Of a DNA stretch of 64,000 nt, positions 14,657-25,122 are shown piece after piece. Position 1 is the stretch's first letter, and each line of letters opens with the position of its first letter. Source of the stretch: Apricaphanius iberus (taxonomy: Eukaryota > Chordata > Actinopteri > Cyprinodontiformes > Aphaniidae); the NCBI GenBank assembly GCA_028564705.1, contig JAPXFQ010002099.1, positions 1 to 64,000 on the forward strand, in the 5' to 3' direction. The position numbers were made by a program, and so were the translations under genes. The notes below the pieces were generated by a model. The model was not told where the DNA came from. It ran no database searches and saw only the letters and a program-made list of their open reading frames with translations.

Positions 14657-14866
14657 TTAATTTCTGCATCTCAAAATGCTTTTCAATATCTTGTGTGGCC
14701 CCCCAAGAGCTTGTATGCATGCTTGACAATGTCGGGGAATGCTCCCAATAAGATGTCGGATGGCATTTCCTCCTTTGGTGCGTGCAGTGTAGTAGACCCG
14801 ATGGAATTCAACTAAAGATAGCAATCTGTCATATCGCATTTTGCAGCGGAGATAATAACCACACAC
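14657..14866 (-). pseudogene. Tc1/mariner-like transposase C-terminal fragment
   Basis: The minus-strand frame contains IRHLIGSIPRHCQACIQALGG, which resembles the C-terminal end of Tc1-like transposases, where a run such as 'I-x-SM-RRC-A-I-A-GG-TRY' precedes the stop. Nothing of the catalytic core is left. It sits between two pieces of the same L1-like LINE (12423-14642 and 15246-15506), consistent with a DNA element that inserted into the LINE and then decayed. Confidence 0.4.
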
Positions 14867-15245
14867 ATTGGCACCGCATCGCAGCGTAATTTTTTAAAGC
14901 TAATTCCCTGATATCTGACAAGAAAAATGTAAAAAAAAAAAAATTAATTTCTAATTTCCGGTTTCCCGTCCGATCCCGTGGATTATTTTGTGTCCCTTCC
15001 AAATCACGTTACCAACAGTGAAATTGACTCCCGTCCCGCGGGAATCCTGCAGGAATCTCGTGACCCGTGGGAATCCCGAAAAATTGTCATCCTCTACTCC
15101 ACATGTAAGACCAGTCCTGTTTTGAGGGTTTTCTAATTGTTGCCACTGTAGTGCACCTGTTCTTAAGTCCATGAACACCAATACAGCTGAAAGTGATTAA
15201 CGATGCCCTCAGCTGCTTAACCAACCAGAAAATCATCAGACAGGT
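14867..15245. other. Decayed repeat between LINE pieces
   Basis: Contains 'ccgcgggaatcctgcaggaa'-type GC-rich sequence (about 15035-15085) and then 'tgcacctgttcttaagtcca ... aacaccaatacagctgaaag' (15150-15200). The latter resembles terminal sequence of non-autonomous Tc1-like fish repeats as I remember them. No ends could be paired. Confidence 0.35.
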
Positions 15246-15506
15246 TTAATTGATTTCATGCCAGGCCCAATAAAAAAGGTCTTCCTTATTACTATGTTCA
15301 AAGTTTGCTATTCGAAGTCTTCGAATTAAGAACTGCGTCCGTTTATTAATAATTTCATTGAATTCTAATTTTGCTTCACGTATTTTGCTTAAACTGTCCT
15401 CATCCAGGGAAGCTTCTAATGATTTGATATTTTCTTCCAATACCTGAAGGCAGGTCATTAACTTCCAAGTATGAAGCCCCTTCGTTTTCAATATATTTAA
15501 TACCAT
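15246..15506 (-). pseudogene. L1-like LINE ORF2 fragment (between endonuclease and RT)
   Basis: The minus-strand frame contains ENIKSLEASLDEDSLSKIRE and NEIINKRTQFLIRRLRI. The first corresponds closely to ETIKSLEASLK at 63100-63145 and the second to NEIINKRTQFLIQRLRI at 63185-63235, in the plus-strand L1-like element. It is therefore the same LINE family, and most likely the 5' continuation of the fragment at 12423-14642, separated from it by the Tc1-like remnant. It is truncated by the 3' end of the next LINE at about 15510. Confidence 0.85.
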
Positions 15507-15730
15507 ACCAAACCAATTTATTTATAAAGCACATTTCTACCCAGCCGAGGCCGACAAATTAAAAACATATACAACCAAACACTCAAAAGAAATATTAAAA
15601 TAGCATAGTGAATACCATAAAATAACAAAATAAAATTAACAGGGATATATCAGACTAGGCCAAATTAAAAGCCAAGGATTAAAAGTGAGCCTTCAGGCGT
15701 GATTTAGAAATAGAAAGAGAGGGGCCATCC

Positions 15731-16697
15731 TCACTGCCAGAGGAAGCTGGTTCCAAAGATGAGGCACACAGAGCGAGAATGCACATTCTCCACGTCTCCA
15801 CGTCTGTAAAAATTTTTTAGAAAGCCAGCCTTCACGTCGTTCAGGCAATCCACAGCAGATTGCATTGACTCTTGTGGTTTAAAAGAAACATAAAATTGGC
15901 AGTCGTCAGCATACAAGTGATAAAACAGGCCATATCATTTAAAAATGGCTGCCAAAGGGAGAATATAAAGGTTAAAAAGCAGAGGCCCTAAAATAGAGCC
16001 CTGGGGGATCCCGCAGGGCAGAGAGGAGGCTCCAGACAAGTAATCCCCCAACCTCACAAAAAAACTTCTGTCACTAAGGTAGGATCTGAACCAGTTGAGG
16101 GCAGTTCCTTGAATGCCCACCATCTGGTTCAGTCGGGACAGAAGACTGGAAACAGTGTCAAACGTCGCTGTAAGGTCCAGCAAGACCAGGAGGACATAAG
16201 ACCCCGAATCCGTTGACCGCAAAAAAACCTTATAAAAACTTTGAGAAGGGCAGTCTCAGTACTATGACCAGCCCGAAACGCAGATTGCAAGGAATCTAGA
16301 ATGTCAAAAGTCTGCAGATAGTTGGACAGCTGAAAAAAAAAACTGCCTTCTCTAGGAGCTTTGATAAAAATGGTAGCTTTGAGATTAGCCGAAAGTTTCC
16401 CAGGGAGGTGGAATCCAGTCCGGGCTTCTTCAATATTGGCTGGACCACTGCCTGCTTAAAAACCTGGGGAACAACTCCCGAGGCTAAGCTCCCATTCAAG
16501 ATTTTAAGGATGTGATGGCCAACCACGGGGAAAACCTCTTTCAGAAGACATGGGGGCATCACATCCAACGGTGAACCAGAAGGGTTCAGCTCTGCCACCA
16601 GATTAGTGAGCAATGAAAGTGAGATGGGCTCAAAACGATCAAATGAAAACTGAGGGCAATCGCAATCCGGAGGAACAGCCAGCGAAGGAGAGATCAA
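15731..16697 (-). pseudogene. LINE reverse transcriptase, broken (CR1/L2-like)
   Basis: Motifs appear in order on the minus strand: VVQPILKKPGLD and RLISKLPFLSKLLEKAV (16380-16460), LLVLLDLTATFDTV (catalytic Asp, near 16165), GIPQGSILGPLLFNLYILPL (near 16000) and YADDCQFYV (15916-15890). Between the last two the frame is open except for a TGA at 15935-15937, so a single nonsense codon separates the RT core from its catalytic YADD. A further frame change lies near 16235, and the region 16300-16340 reads as RAGHSTETALLKV in another frame. Confidence 0.88.
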
Positions 16698-16870
16698 GGC
16701 TCTGATGTTAACAATTTTTGAAAAAAAAAGTTTAGGAATCTAGAACAAAGATCATCAGAAACATCAGCAAGAGAAGGCTCAACGGAGCGAAATGAATTTA
16801 GTGTAGAAAATAATACTCATTGATTACCAGAGTGGGTGCTGATCATGTCAGAAATATATTTTTTCCGAAC

Positions 16871-18018
16871 TCACTTAACCACTCGCTGGAAGTGTTTCCA
16901 AGACTCTTTTAATAAGATTAGAGAGGCCGGGTCCCTGTCCTTCCTCCATCTCCGCTCAACGCTCCTACACAACCGTCTAGCCGAAGGAGTCGCAGGATTA
17001 AGCCATGAATCAGTTCTCTTTACGCAGCGGCGTATCCTCAGCAGCGCTACATGCTCCAGAACAGAGAGACGGAAATACTGGAAGGAATGCAAAAGCACAT
17101 CATGGTCATCGTAGTCCACTGGGGAGGAGGAAAGGTCAGAGAAGCGAGAGTAAAAAGATGCGGCCGTAGATGTACTAATAAGCCGTGATTGACGCAGCAA
17201 CTCATGCTTAGGTGGATCAGAATGAGGCAGAACAATGACAAACAGGACCGGCTGGTGGTCCGATAAACAAGCAGCGTTGTCCACAGATAGTTCCTTGATT
17301 TCCATATCATGAGCTAAAACGAGGTCCAATGGATGAATCTGTTCATGCGTAGGAGCGTCCACAAGCTGAGTTAAGTAAGTGTTCAAATAAGCGCAGTCAT
17401 CTGGCAGAAGTTCAGCAATAGCTGACAGGTCATCCGGACTCACCCAGGATTCCATAATACAAAGTACGTCCAGCTCATGCACATTAAAATTATCTTTACG
17501 AACAAAAGTTTTGTTACGGATTGAGCGTGCATTAATCAGAGCCCCCCGGTAACATCCAAGCGATCCAGCGTCGGGTCCAGCGTGCTCAGGTGCGGCAGAG
17601 CAATGTCTCAGAGGCAGCAGATTATCCAAGGAAACACCACCGTGACAGCGGGCGCAGGGCCGGTGAGAGCAGTCAGTAGCAGCCACCAAGGGTGGAACGG
17701 CATCGAACTCCCCGATCACTTCTCTCCAGAGAAGCCAAGGCCGCCCAAAGGCGGACCAGACGGCCACCACGGCATCCACGCCGACGGCGCCGGCGACTTC
17801 CCCGATGCAGATGACAGGAGCTCTTCCACAACTCCCATGGAACACAGGAGAAACGGCAATGCACCGACTCCCTCCGGATCAGATGGCAGCCCACGGGGTT
17901 GTGCGTCGGGAAACAGAGCTCCAGAAGGGAGGAACGATCGTAGGTCAGGAGCCCAGATCCAGGTGCGGGAATTAGGAAGGAGACGGCCAAAAAAAACAGA
18001 TAAACGGAGCGACATCAT
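16871..18018 (-). pseudogene. LINE ORF2 N-terminal endonuclease region, deleted (CR1/L2-like)
   Basis: This apurinic-like endonuclease domain would nick target DNA. INARSIRNKTF and the catalytic-Glu motif IMESWV are present near 17500-17440, and the C-terminal catalytic motif ACLSDHQPVLFVI is present near 17275-17235. The segment that should contain the DFN/H residues is missing: AYLN runs directly into YLTQLVDAPTHE at about 17375. A 324-codon frame (17845-16871) spans this deletion and the following linker. The sequence upstream of about 17600 is GC-rich and has no recognisable domain. Confidence 0.82.
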
Positions 18019-18046
18019 GTCCTACAACACTTCCGGATATCCTTAA

Positions 18047-18507
18047 AGGCACAGTGTGTAATTTTCGGCCAGTAGGGGGCAGTGTATATCTAAATTATCA
18101 CAAGCATGCGGTATCTCTGTCTTCGAGTAAGAAACTCAACAACAGAGGTCCAACTAGTGCTGTTTTCAAACGCTCAGTTCCCTGAGAATTATCTATTTGC
18201 AGCAACATGACGAGCATATCAGTCTCTCTTTCATCGCTTGGAACTGGCGAAGAGATATAAATGTATTTATGGCTAAATTTTATTGCATTTTGAGGGGAAA
18301 TCCATGTTTTAATAGCGGGCTTGTTCCGTGCGCTTTGTCCATCCAGGCTCTTGTAGAAGTAAAGATGTCATCTAATATGGCTTTCCCCTGAAAAGAGGAC
18401 CCGCGCCTATGTATTTTAAAACAGATTTTTAAAGGCATATTTTACAATATCGCCAATATTATGCAATTAATGTGCTTTACGTAATTATTATTACATAATA
18501 TTTTAAT
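18047..18507. other. Unassigned repeat-like stretch
   Basis: Begins 'aaaggcacagtgtgtaattt' followed by 'agtagggggcag', a pattern I associate with non-autonomous fish repeats, but the ends cannot be paired here. The rest is AT-rich with no coding signal. Confidence 0.3.
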
Positions 18508-19544
18508 TAGTGCTGTCAAGAGATTAAAAAAATTGTGAGATTAATTAATTATAATCTGTAATTAATTAATCTCAATCTCATTTATTATCTCACCTAAAAA
18601 TTGCTGAGAAAAGCTCTCAACTTCAGGTATTTTCATTTAAATTCATTAGATAATTGTGTGGCAGATCAAAAGATGGATAAACAAAACAAAAAAGTGGCTT
18701 TATAAAGTCAGTTATTGTTTTTAACAGACTTGAGCAGATGCAATTCTAGTTTTTTATTCTACTGTATTGACTAGTCCAAAGTGCAACTTGTAGTTTTGAC
18801 CACCAGTGGGGAATAATACTGTTTTCTTTTATCAATCTCCAAATAATTAGAAAATACAAATAAAATAAAGAATCAGGTTCATATAAAGTGCTGTAAGTAA
18901 ACCAAAAAATATTAAAAACAATGTCCTGAGTAATACATGTATTGAACACTGAACTTGTTGCTTTTTCTCCACTTCAGATAATGTAAAATAAATCCAACAA
19001 ACCAAGAATCAACTGCAGTACTCTAAGTTAGCACATCAAAAACATTATTCATCAATAAAGTGCTAAAATAAATTACATCAAGCAATTACTTCTAGTAGGC
19101 TACAGAGGACATAGCAGCTATGTTGACCTCAAGTCTCTTATTTCTTCTTCAGCCAGTCGCAGAGACAGACCAGCTTGGTCACATTTTCTGGGAGCAAGGC
19201 TGCCCTTTTCTTTTGCACTATGTGGCCTGCGAGGCTAAAAAGTCTCTCATAAGGTACGGAGGTTGCTGGGGAGGCCAGGTACTTGCTTTCTAGGACTGAC
19301 AGCTTTTTCATAGGCTCCTGAGTGCCACTGCATGGGACAGTCATCAATACTGATGCTGGGCTCTGCTCTGCAGCGCTGCACCTTCCAGACTCCATTCCAT
19401 CTTCTTCTGAGTCAGACCTCAGCAGCAGAACGCTCCTACTCCTCTTCTGAGCTGGTTCATCATCCTTCTGTGGAGGGGTGGAGAGTAGCTGCTCTTCTGG
19501 GCTCTGCTGCTTGAAGCATGTTCTCCAAACTGGTCCACACCTGA

Positions 19545-19605
19545 ATGAATGAATGAATGAACGAATAAATAAATAAATAAATCGATGGATGGACAGACAG
19601 GTGAA
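19545..19605. repeat. (GAAT)n / (AAAT)n / (GGAT)n microsatellite
   Basis: Compound tetranucleotide run interrupting the hAT pseudogene between the central and C-terminal coding blocks. Confidence 0.85.
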
Positions 19606-19671
19606 AGAATGAGGGATTGTCATTAATACTAAGTGTTGTAGGTCATTTTTTATTTCTGTTTTTTATTTTAT

Positions 19672-19735
19672 TTTGTGAAGCACTTTGTGTTCTTATGTAT
19701 GAAAAGTGCTATATAAATTAAGTTTGATTTCATTT
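19672..19735 (+). mobile_element. Orphan LINE/SINE 3' tail
   Basis: 'tgtgaagcactttgtgttct' followed by 'aaaagtgctatataaatt' resembles the conserved 3' end of CR1/L2-like LINEs on the plus strand, which has the same box as 46412-46500 in the opposite orientation. Only about 65 bp is visible, inside the hAT pseudogene. Confidence 0.5.
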
Positions 19736-20775
19736 GATAAATCTTTGACTCATTAATCCAGTTTATCCTTGTTTCCTTTACCTGTTCCCTCTTTTCTCTT
19801 GGAAGACATTTCAAATCCTTAAAACGTGGATCTAGTGCTGTGGCCATCTTGAACCATGTCTCGCTGGCATCATTCCACCTTGCTGCTAGGTCCCTCTGGA
19901 AGGCATTCTTGAAATTTACCACGGAGGCTGGATCATCATCAGTGATGTCCATGACACGGTACAGATGGCGAAAAGCAGGCAGCACTACAGAGAAAGAGAC
20001 ATTGGCCTCACCACCGAGCACCTCAGTCACATACGTGCAGAGATGGATAAGTTTGCAAAATAAACTTAGCAGGATATTTAAATTAAAGTGTAACTGAGTC
20101 CAATTTAATTGTCCTGAAAAGTATCTACCTAATGTCAATTCATTTTTTGATTACACAAGTGTCATCACATCTTTTTTCCAAGTGCTACTTGTTGTTGGTA
20201 AAATTCTGTGGCACTGGCCGGGCTTTGTTTAAAATGGTCAACAATCTTGCGGCACTTTGACTACACCGGCAAACCCACTGCTATCGAGGCAGACCGTTAT
20301 GGTCCTCTGGAGAATTTGAGCAATGCAGACAATGTGTTTGTATGGAAGGGCTCTCTTAGCAGCCAGCATGTTTGCTGCGCTGTCTGTACCAATGTTTGAT
20401 ATCTTGTTTTCAATCCCCCACTAATTTGCCACCTTTCGGAACTGTTCAGCGCATTTATCAGCAAAGTGCCTGGTTTCTGTCTTCATTACGGTCAGTGCAA
20501 ATGAGTTGAGGTTCCACTCATCATCAATAAAGTGTCCGGTGACCCCCAAATTGCGGTGGTTGCCAGCTGAGGTCCAGTGATCTCCTGTTATAGCAACAAA
20601 TTTGGGTGAATCCTCCACTAAAATATCCTGTTTCTTTGCGCCGTCGTACATCTTGCTGATTTTCGTTGTCACCGTAGTCCTGCACGGTGGCTTGTATGAT
20701 GGGTCATTGGACGCAGTTTGCTACACCTCTCTTAACCCCTTGTCTTTCAATATGTTTATCGGGCTGCAGTTCATC

Positions 20776-21474
20776 GCTATGATCGCTGATAATTATAGGA
20801 TGTATCTCACTGTCTAAAATGTCATTCAACAGTGAGCTGCTGACTAAGAAATAGTCCAATCTAGAATAAGAATAGTGAACATTTGAGAAAAAAAGTGTAT
20901 TTTTTGTTGTTGGGATAAAGAGATCGCCATGCATCACAAAGTCCATAATCGCTCATGTACTGTTTAACTATATCTATGGATTGTCCCTGTTGTATTGAGC
21001 CTATCTATTTCCTCATTTAAACCAAAATTGAGTTCCCCCCTGAGAAGAAGTGAGCAATCATTATGATTAGCCAAAACCGAGAAAAAGGTATAAAAGAATA
21101 AGGGGTGGTCAACATTTGGGCCATATACACTAACTATACATAACTTTTGGTTATGTATAAATAGTATTATTATTATAAACCTACCCTCTGGATCTGTAGC
21201 TGTCTATTACTTTAAAATTAGTATTTTCATTTATTAATATTGCTACTTCTCGTTGTCTAGAGTTATGGCATGAAGAAAATACATTAGGATACTCCTGTGA
21301 TTTTAAATCATTAGGAGTTGAGCTTGATTTATGAGTCTCCTGTAGTGAGACATCTGCCTTCAATCTTTTAAGATGGTTGAAAATCTTAATCATTTTATCT
21401 CTGAAACCAGATCCATGAATATTCCAAGTTAGAAATTTGACAGGATTCATAGAGATAAGATAAACATTAGACAT
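20776..21474 (-). pseudogene. L1-like ORF2 endonuclease fragment
   Basis: The frame starts with a methionine at 21474 and shows VKFLTWNIHGSGFRDKM (catalytic Asn), RLKADVSLQETHKS (catalytic Glu) and RQREVAILINENTNFKVIDS. After a break near 21180 it continues at 20946-20776 with NVHYSYSRLDYFLVSSSLLN and the catalytic ISDH. About 230 bp of domain between these pieces is present only as broken sequence, including 'gggggaactcaattttggtt' on the minus strand, which corresponds to the GGDFNFG region. L1-family endonucleases nick TTTT/A-like targets. Confidence 0.85.
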
Positions 21475-21847
21475 TTACTATCGCCAAGGATGAATATAGG
21501 TGTACTCTTGGTTTGTCCATGGAGTTGCCTGATTGAAAATCCAGAAGCAGAGATAAAGAGAGAGACATAAAAAAACCATTACTGCTGTGTAAAGAATGAG
21601 AGTACGATGGAGAAACATAAATATGCTATGACAAAAGTCTGTGTGTGTGAAAGACACAGGAAGAAAAGTGATAAAGAGAGTTGGTGACACAAATGTGAAA
21701 AAAAGAAAAAAGAAAGCAGTCAACCCGGTCCACAGCCTTACCCCCGCCCACATTTACTAACGTAAACAACCTGGTGAGCTGTGCTTTCCTTAAACTATTG
21801 TTATGTAATAAACATAATAACTTCTATCTAGACTCTGTTAAATATGG

Positions 21848-22538
21848 CTAATAAAGCCAAGGAGTAACCTGAGGGTCCTTAAACAGCTGACCGTTAACAT
21901 ACAGTTTATCTACAGTAACTGTAGCCTTACAGCCCTACTTAATATGTTTCTTCCTAATCGACGTCCTTTGATGTGTTCTTTCTGTTTAAAGTGTTCAAAT
22001 TGAGGAACAATTGGTGTTGGGTGTTGTTGGGTTTCTTACCTCCGAGCCGATGGACCCAATAAAAAGTTATGTTTTTAACTGTGTTGCTTGGCAGTTTCAG
22101 CTAATGTTGGATAAACTGTCGGACGGTGGTTTCTGCGTCTTCCCCTGCCTGGTCTGGTATCCCAAAAAAAACAAGATTGTCTCTCATGGATCGGGCCTGG
22201 ATGTCTACGATTGACTCCTTGAACCTTTTATTTTCTCCAGACAGGTCAGTCATACAGTCGGTGAGTTTTTTAACGTCTTTTTTCAATGATTGATTTTCTG
22301 CAACAAGTGAAGCTACCTGTTGTTGGCTAAATTCTAAAGATTCTCTCAGAGCGTGAAATTCTTTGTGGAGAACTTCAACCACCGCAAGACGGGCATCTAG
22401 GCTGGTTAACTTCTTTATCTATTGAGTCCAGAACGTCGCTGTACCTGAGTTGGTGGAAGTTTTGGCCTCAGACCTAGTACGCTTCCGGGAAGGAGTGCTT
22501 GTTGGCGTGTCAGATGCAAGTTTCTGTGGCTTACCCAT
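21848..22538 (-). pseudogene. L1-like ORF1 protein, broken
   Basis: The L1 ORF1 protein is a nucleic-acid chaperone that coats the LINE RNA. It starts at 22538 with MGKPQKLASDTPTSTPSRKR, a basic N-terminus, and hits a stop after about 39 codons. It continues in another frame at 22382 with a heptad-rich coiled coil (SLEFSQQQVASLVAENQSLK and following), then the RNA-recognition region RSMRDNLVFFGIP and NITFYWVHRLGG (about 22180-22030). The C-terminal end TVTVDKLYVNGQLF is just upstream of the TAG at 21848-21850. Between 22010 and 21930 part of the RNA-binding domain is missing. This order (basic tail, coiled coil, RRM, C-terminal domain) matches L1-clade ORF1 proteins. Confidence 0.82.
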
Positions 22539-22540
22539 AA

Positions 22541-22859
22541 CAATGTTTTAGAAGCACTCATCTGGGTAGCACTCCAGGCTATCCAAGGTTTCCTCGTCCA
22601 GGTTGTTTAGAAGAAAGATACAATTTGGTAGTTAGTTTAAATGGACAGAAACATTCACTGCTTTTGGTTCAAACTTATTGGCTTGTTGTACCTGACATTG
22701 TTTGTTTTACAAGTATACCGCCATGTTTACTTGCGCACAGCTCTCGCGAGATCTCAGCTGCTCATCTCAATCTCCTTCTTAGTAAGACATTTGGATATTT
22801 GGATTTATGGTGATCGGTTTCTTGCTGATTGAGAAGCTACTTTCTTGCTGATCGGGCTG
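22541..22859. other. Probable L1-like 5' leader and spacer
   Basis: The first part (to about 22620) is presumably the 5' UTR of the L1-like element on the minus strand. Nothing else is recognised. Confidence 0.4.
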
Positions 22860-23235
22860 CTACTTATTCTACCGAAAAATAGATTGCAGTTCTCGAAGCG
22901 AATGGGAAACTAAAGGAGCTGTCCGAAGGGTTGGGTCAGGCTGCTGGAACTCAAAATTACTCGCTGGGTGAGCTTTAAAAGGTGATCTGGCCGGTATTTC
23001 AGGACTCATACGCAAAGTGTACTTGGAGAAACTTTCAGTGTGACTTGGTGGAAATAGAATTTAAATGGAATTGAATTTTAATTTGGTCAGATAATAATAC
23101 GGGACCACGACTCAAAGGAAAGAGAGACATTTATCTTCCTGCTAACCACAATAATTAAGATTTTGACTTTATGGTGACCTTCAACTAGTTCACAATCAAA
23201 TCCCTGTGAGAGGAATGTCAAACACACCATCAGCA
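22860..23235 (+). repeat. Unnamed interspersed repeat, copy A
   Basis: Shares several blocks with 38690-39075 in the same order and orientation: 'ctgggtgagct', 'gactcatacgcaaa.tgt.acttggagaaact', 'tggtggaa.t.gaa', 'accttcaac.ggt.cac.atcaa' and 'cctgtgagaggaatgt'. The copies are perhaps 70-75% alike by eye. The coding part seen in the other copy is broken here by TAA after GEL. The family is not one I can name. Confidence 0.65.
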
Positions 23236-23324
23236 TCACCGTCTTGGCTCAATAAGCAACTCTGGCTTAGTGTGCCCTTTGCTGTGCCTCCACTTTTGTG
23301 AACTGAGGACCTGTGTTATCAAAT

Positions 23325-25122
23325 CAAACTTTATTTATAACGCGCTTTTCAAACACAGTTTCTCAAAGTACTTTACAGATTTAAAAAAACACAACCCCCC
23401 CCTTCAAAAATAAAATCATCAATGTAACTACACCCCCCTCCCAACCATTCAGAGGTTCAAGAAGAGGGAGGGCTGGTACCCCCACCTCCACCCAAGCACT
23501 ACCTGGGGGGCACCCAGGCAGCCACAGCCGACCACCGCCCCCGATGCAGGGGGCCCCCAGAGAGGAAACACTGGCAAGAAAGATTAAAATACTTTAAAAT
23601 ATAAAGTTTATAAAATATAAAGTATATAAAGTATAAAACAATAAGTGTAAAATAAATGATAAAAATGCAAAGCAGATTAATAAATAAACAGTTAAAAGAT
23701 AAACTAAAAATTAAAGCAGGTAAAACATGCTAAGCAGTTAAAAATATATTAATAAATAATAATTGGTTAAAAGCTTGGTTAAAAAGTAAGTCTTGAGCCT
23801 GCTCTTAAAAACATCAACGTTCTCTGCGGCCCTGAGGTCCTCCGGCAGCCTGTTCCAGAGGTGAGGGCCATAATAATGGAAAGACGCCTCACCATGAGTC
23901 TGTGTCCTGACTTTGGGAGTGATAAGGAGACGGCTGCCAGAGGAGCGCAGAGACCGCGAGGCTTCACATGGTTAAAGGTGTTCAGAAAGATGAGAAGGCC
24001 CAAGACCTTTAAGACACTTAAAAACCATTAAAAGAACCTTAAAATCGATCCTAAAACATATTGGGAGCCAAGTCAGTGTTTCTAAGACCAGTGTAATATG
24101 CTCCCGCCTCCTGGTCTTCATCAGGACACGAACTGCTGAATTCTGTAAAAGCAGTAAACTTGAGATAGTCTTTTTGGGAAGACTAGCAAGCAGGGCATTA
24201 CAATAATCAATTCTACTGGTGATAAAAGCATGCATTAGCGTTTCCATATTAGCTCGAAAGAGACTGGGGCGGACTCTGGCGACGTTCTTTAGGTGATAAA
24301 AGCCTATTTTAGTGATATTTTTAATGTGAGGGATAAAAGTCAGCTCAGACACAAAAATCACGCCCAGATACTTCACGTGTAAAGATCGATTAAAATACAG
24401 TAATTGAAGTTTTGGTAAAAGTTTCTCTCGCTGAGCCTCAGGACCGATTATTAAAACCTCAGTTTAGTTCTGGTTGAGCTGCAGAAAGTTTTCTGCCATC
24501 CAGGACTTGATGTCTAAAATGCAGTTAAAAAGTGCATCCACTGGCCATGTGTCATCAGGAGACATGGAGATGTACAACTGTGTATCACCAGCATAACTAT
24601 GAAAGTTAATTCCATGTCTTCTGATGACACTGCCAAGAGGGAGCATATACAGGTTAAAAAGCACTAGGCCTAAAACTGAACCCTGGGGCACACCCCATGC
24701 GATCTTATGGACCATAGAGGAACAGGTATCTAAACTTACTATAAAAGTCCTGTCTGTGAGATAGGAAGTGAACCATCTATTAACAGCACCAGAGAGGCCA
24801 ATCTGTTTTAAACGAGTTAAAAGAATAGTATGGTCTACTGTATCAAAGGCAGTGCTTAGATCCAGGAGGACCAACACTGTCACCTTTTTAGCATCATAGT
24901 TTAATCTATAATCATTTAAAATCTTTGAAAGAGCCGTCTCGGTGCTGTGGTTAATCTTAAAACCAGACTGAAATTTATCTAGGACATTATGAGCATTAAT
25001 AAAATCATTAAGTTGAGTTAAAACAAGTTTTTATAAAATTTTGCTTAAAAATGGTAAGTTAAATACTGGTCGGTAGTTGTTTAAATCATTAAAATCTAAA
25101 TTGCTCTTCTTCAGCAGGGGCC
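23325..25122 (-). pseudogene. CR1/L2-like LINE 3' half: RT with YAGD, then 3' UTR
   Basis: Read on the minus strand from 25122: LLKKSNLDFNDLNNYRP, NLPFLSKIL, QSGFKINHSTETALSKILND, then an open frame 24883-24464 with VLVLLDLSTAFDTVDHTILL, GVPQGSVLGLVLFNLYMLPL and HSYAGDTQLYISM. A second frame, 24376-23972, holds the downstream region (ASLPKKTISSLLLLQNSAVR, TWLPICFRIDFKVLLMVFK). The catalytic YADD reads YAGD: the codon at 24589-24587 is GGT where GAT is expected. The 3' UTR contains a C-rich tract (23440-23560) and ends at about 23325 in the 'actttatttataa.gcgcttt' box. The 5' side of this LINE is at 30700-31822. Between them is a foreign 5.5-kb block starting with an LTR. Confidence 0.9.

Larger units (their letters stand above)
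15513..18046 (-). mobile_element. CR1/L2-like LINE, 2.5 kb, internally deleted
   Basis: The left (3') end starts with the 'aatttatttataaagcacat' box typical of CR1/L2-like LINE 3' ends in fish. Going up the minus strand it has about 200 bp of 3' UTR, reverse-transcriptase pieces (15731-16697), then an endonuclease-to-linker region (16871-18018). ORF1 is missing. The endonuclease has lost its middle and the RT carries stops and frameshifts, so it is a fossil copy. Confidence 0.85.
18508..20775 (-). mobile_element. hAT element, 5' (transposase N-terminal) side missing
   Basis: The left end begins tagtgctgtcaagagattaa, which fits the terminal repeat of hAT elements of the 'TAGTGCTGTCAAACGATTAA' type. 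The transposase lies on the minus strand from 20775 to 19138. The opposite terminal repeat and the BED-finger N-terminus are absent: at about 20775 the sequence passes abruptly into an L1-like endonuclease. A (GAAT)n/(GGAT)n microsatellite at about 19545-19605 and a short LINE 3' tail at 19672-19735 have been added inside it. Confidence 0.8.
19138..20775 (-). pseudogene. hAT transposase (ZBED-like), degenerate
   Basis: In intact relatives this is a cut-and-paste transposase with an RNase H-like core and a C-terminal dimerisation domain. Reading the minus strand: KISKMYDGAKKQDILVED and AITGDHWTSAGNHRNLGVTG (20670-20550), then TDSAANMLAAKRALPYKHI (about 20390-20330), FKMATALDPRFKDLKCLP (19855-19800), and the hAT C-terminal signature KYLASPATSVPYERLFSLAG (about 19290-19225) with KLVCLCDWLKKK at the end. 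Stops and frame changes separate the blocks (for example at 20421 and 19668). The N-terminal zinc finger is missing. It abuts an L1-like fragment at 20775. Confidence 0.88.
20776..22540 (-). mobile_element. L1-like LINE, 5' half (ORF1 plus start of ORF2)
   Basis: On the minus strand this piece carries ORF1 (22538-21848), an inter-ORF region of about 370 bp, and the first part of ORF2 with the endonuclease (21474-20776). It is the same family as the plus-strand copy at 55815-63456: the ORF1 end, the inter-ORF sequence and the ORF2 start match closely. The copy stops at the SDH motif of the endonuclease, where the hAT sequence begins. A copy that keeps its 5' end and lacks the 3' half points to a deletion or rearrangement rather than ordinary 5' truncation. 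Confidence 0.85.

Noticed and set aside
17582..18046. 154-codon plus-strand frame
   Set aside because: Antisense to the GC-rich 5' part of the LINE ORF2 on the minus strand; low complexity, no domain.
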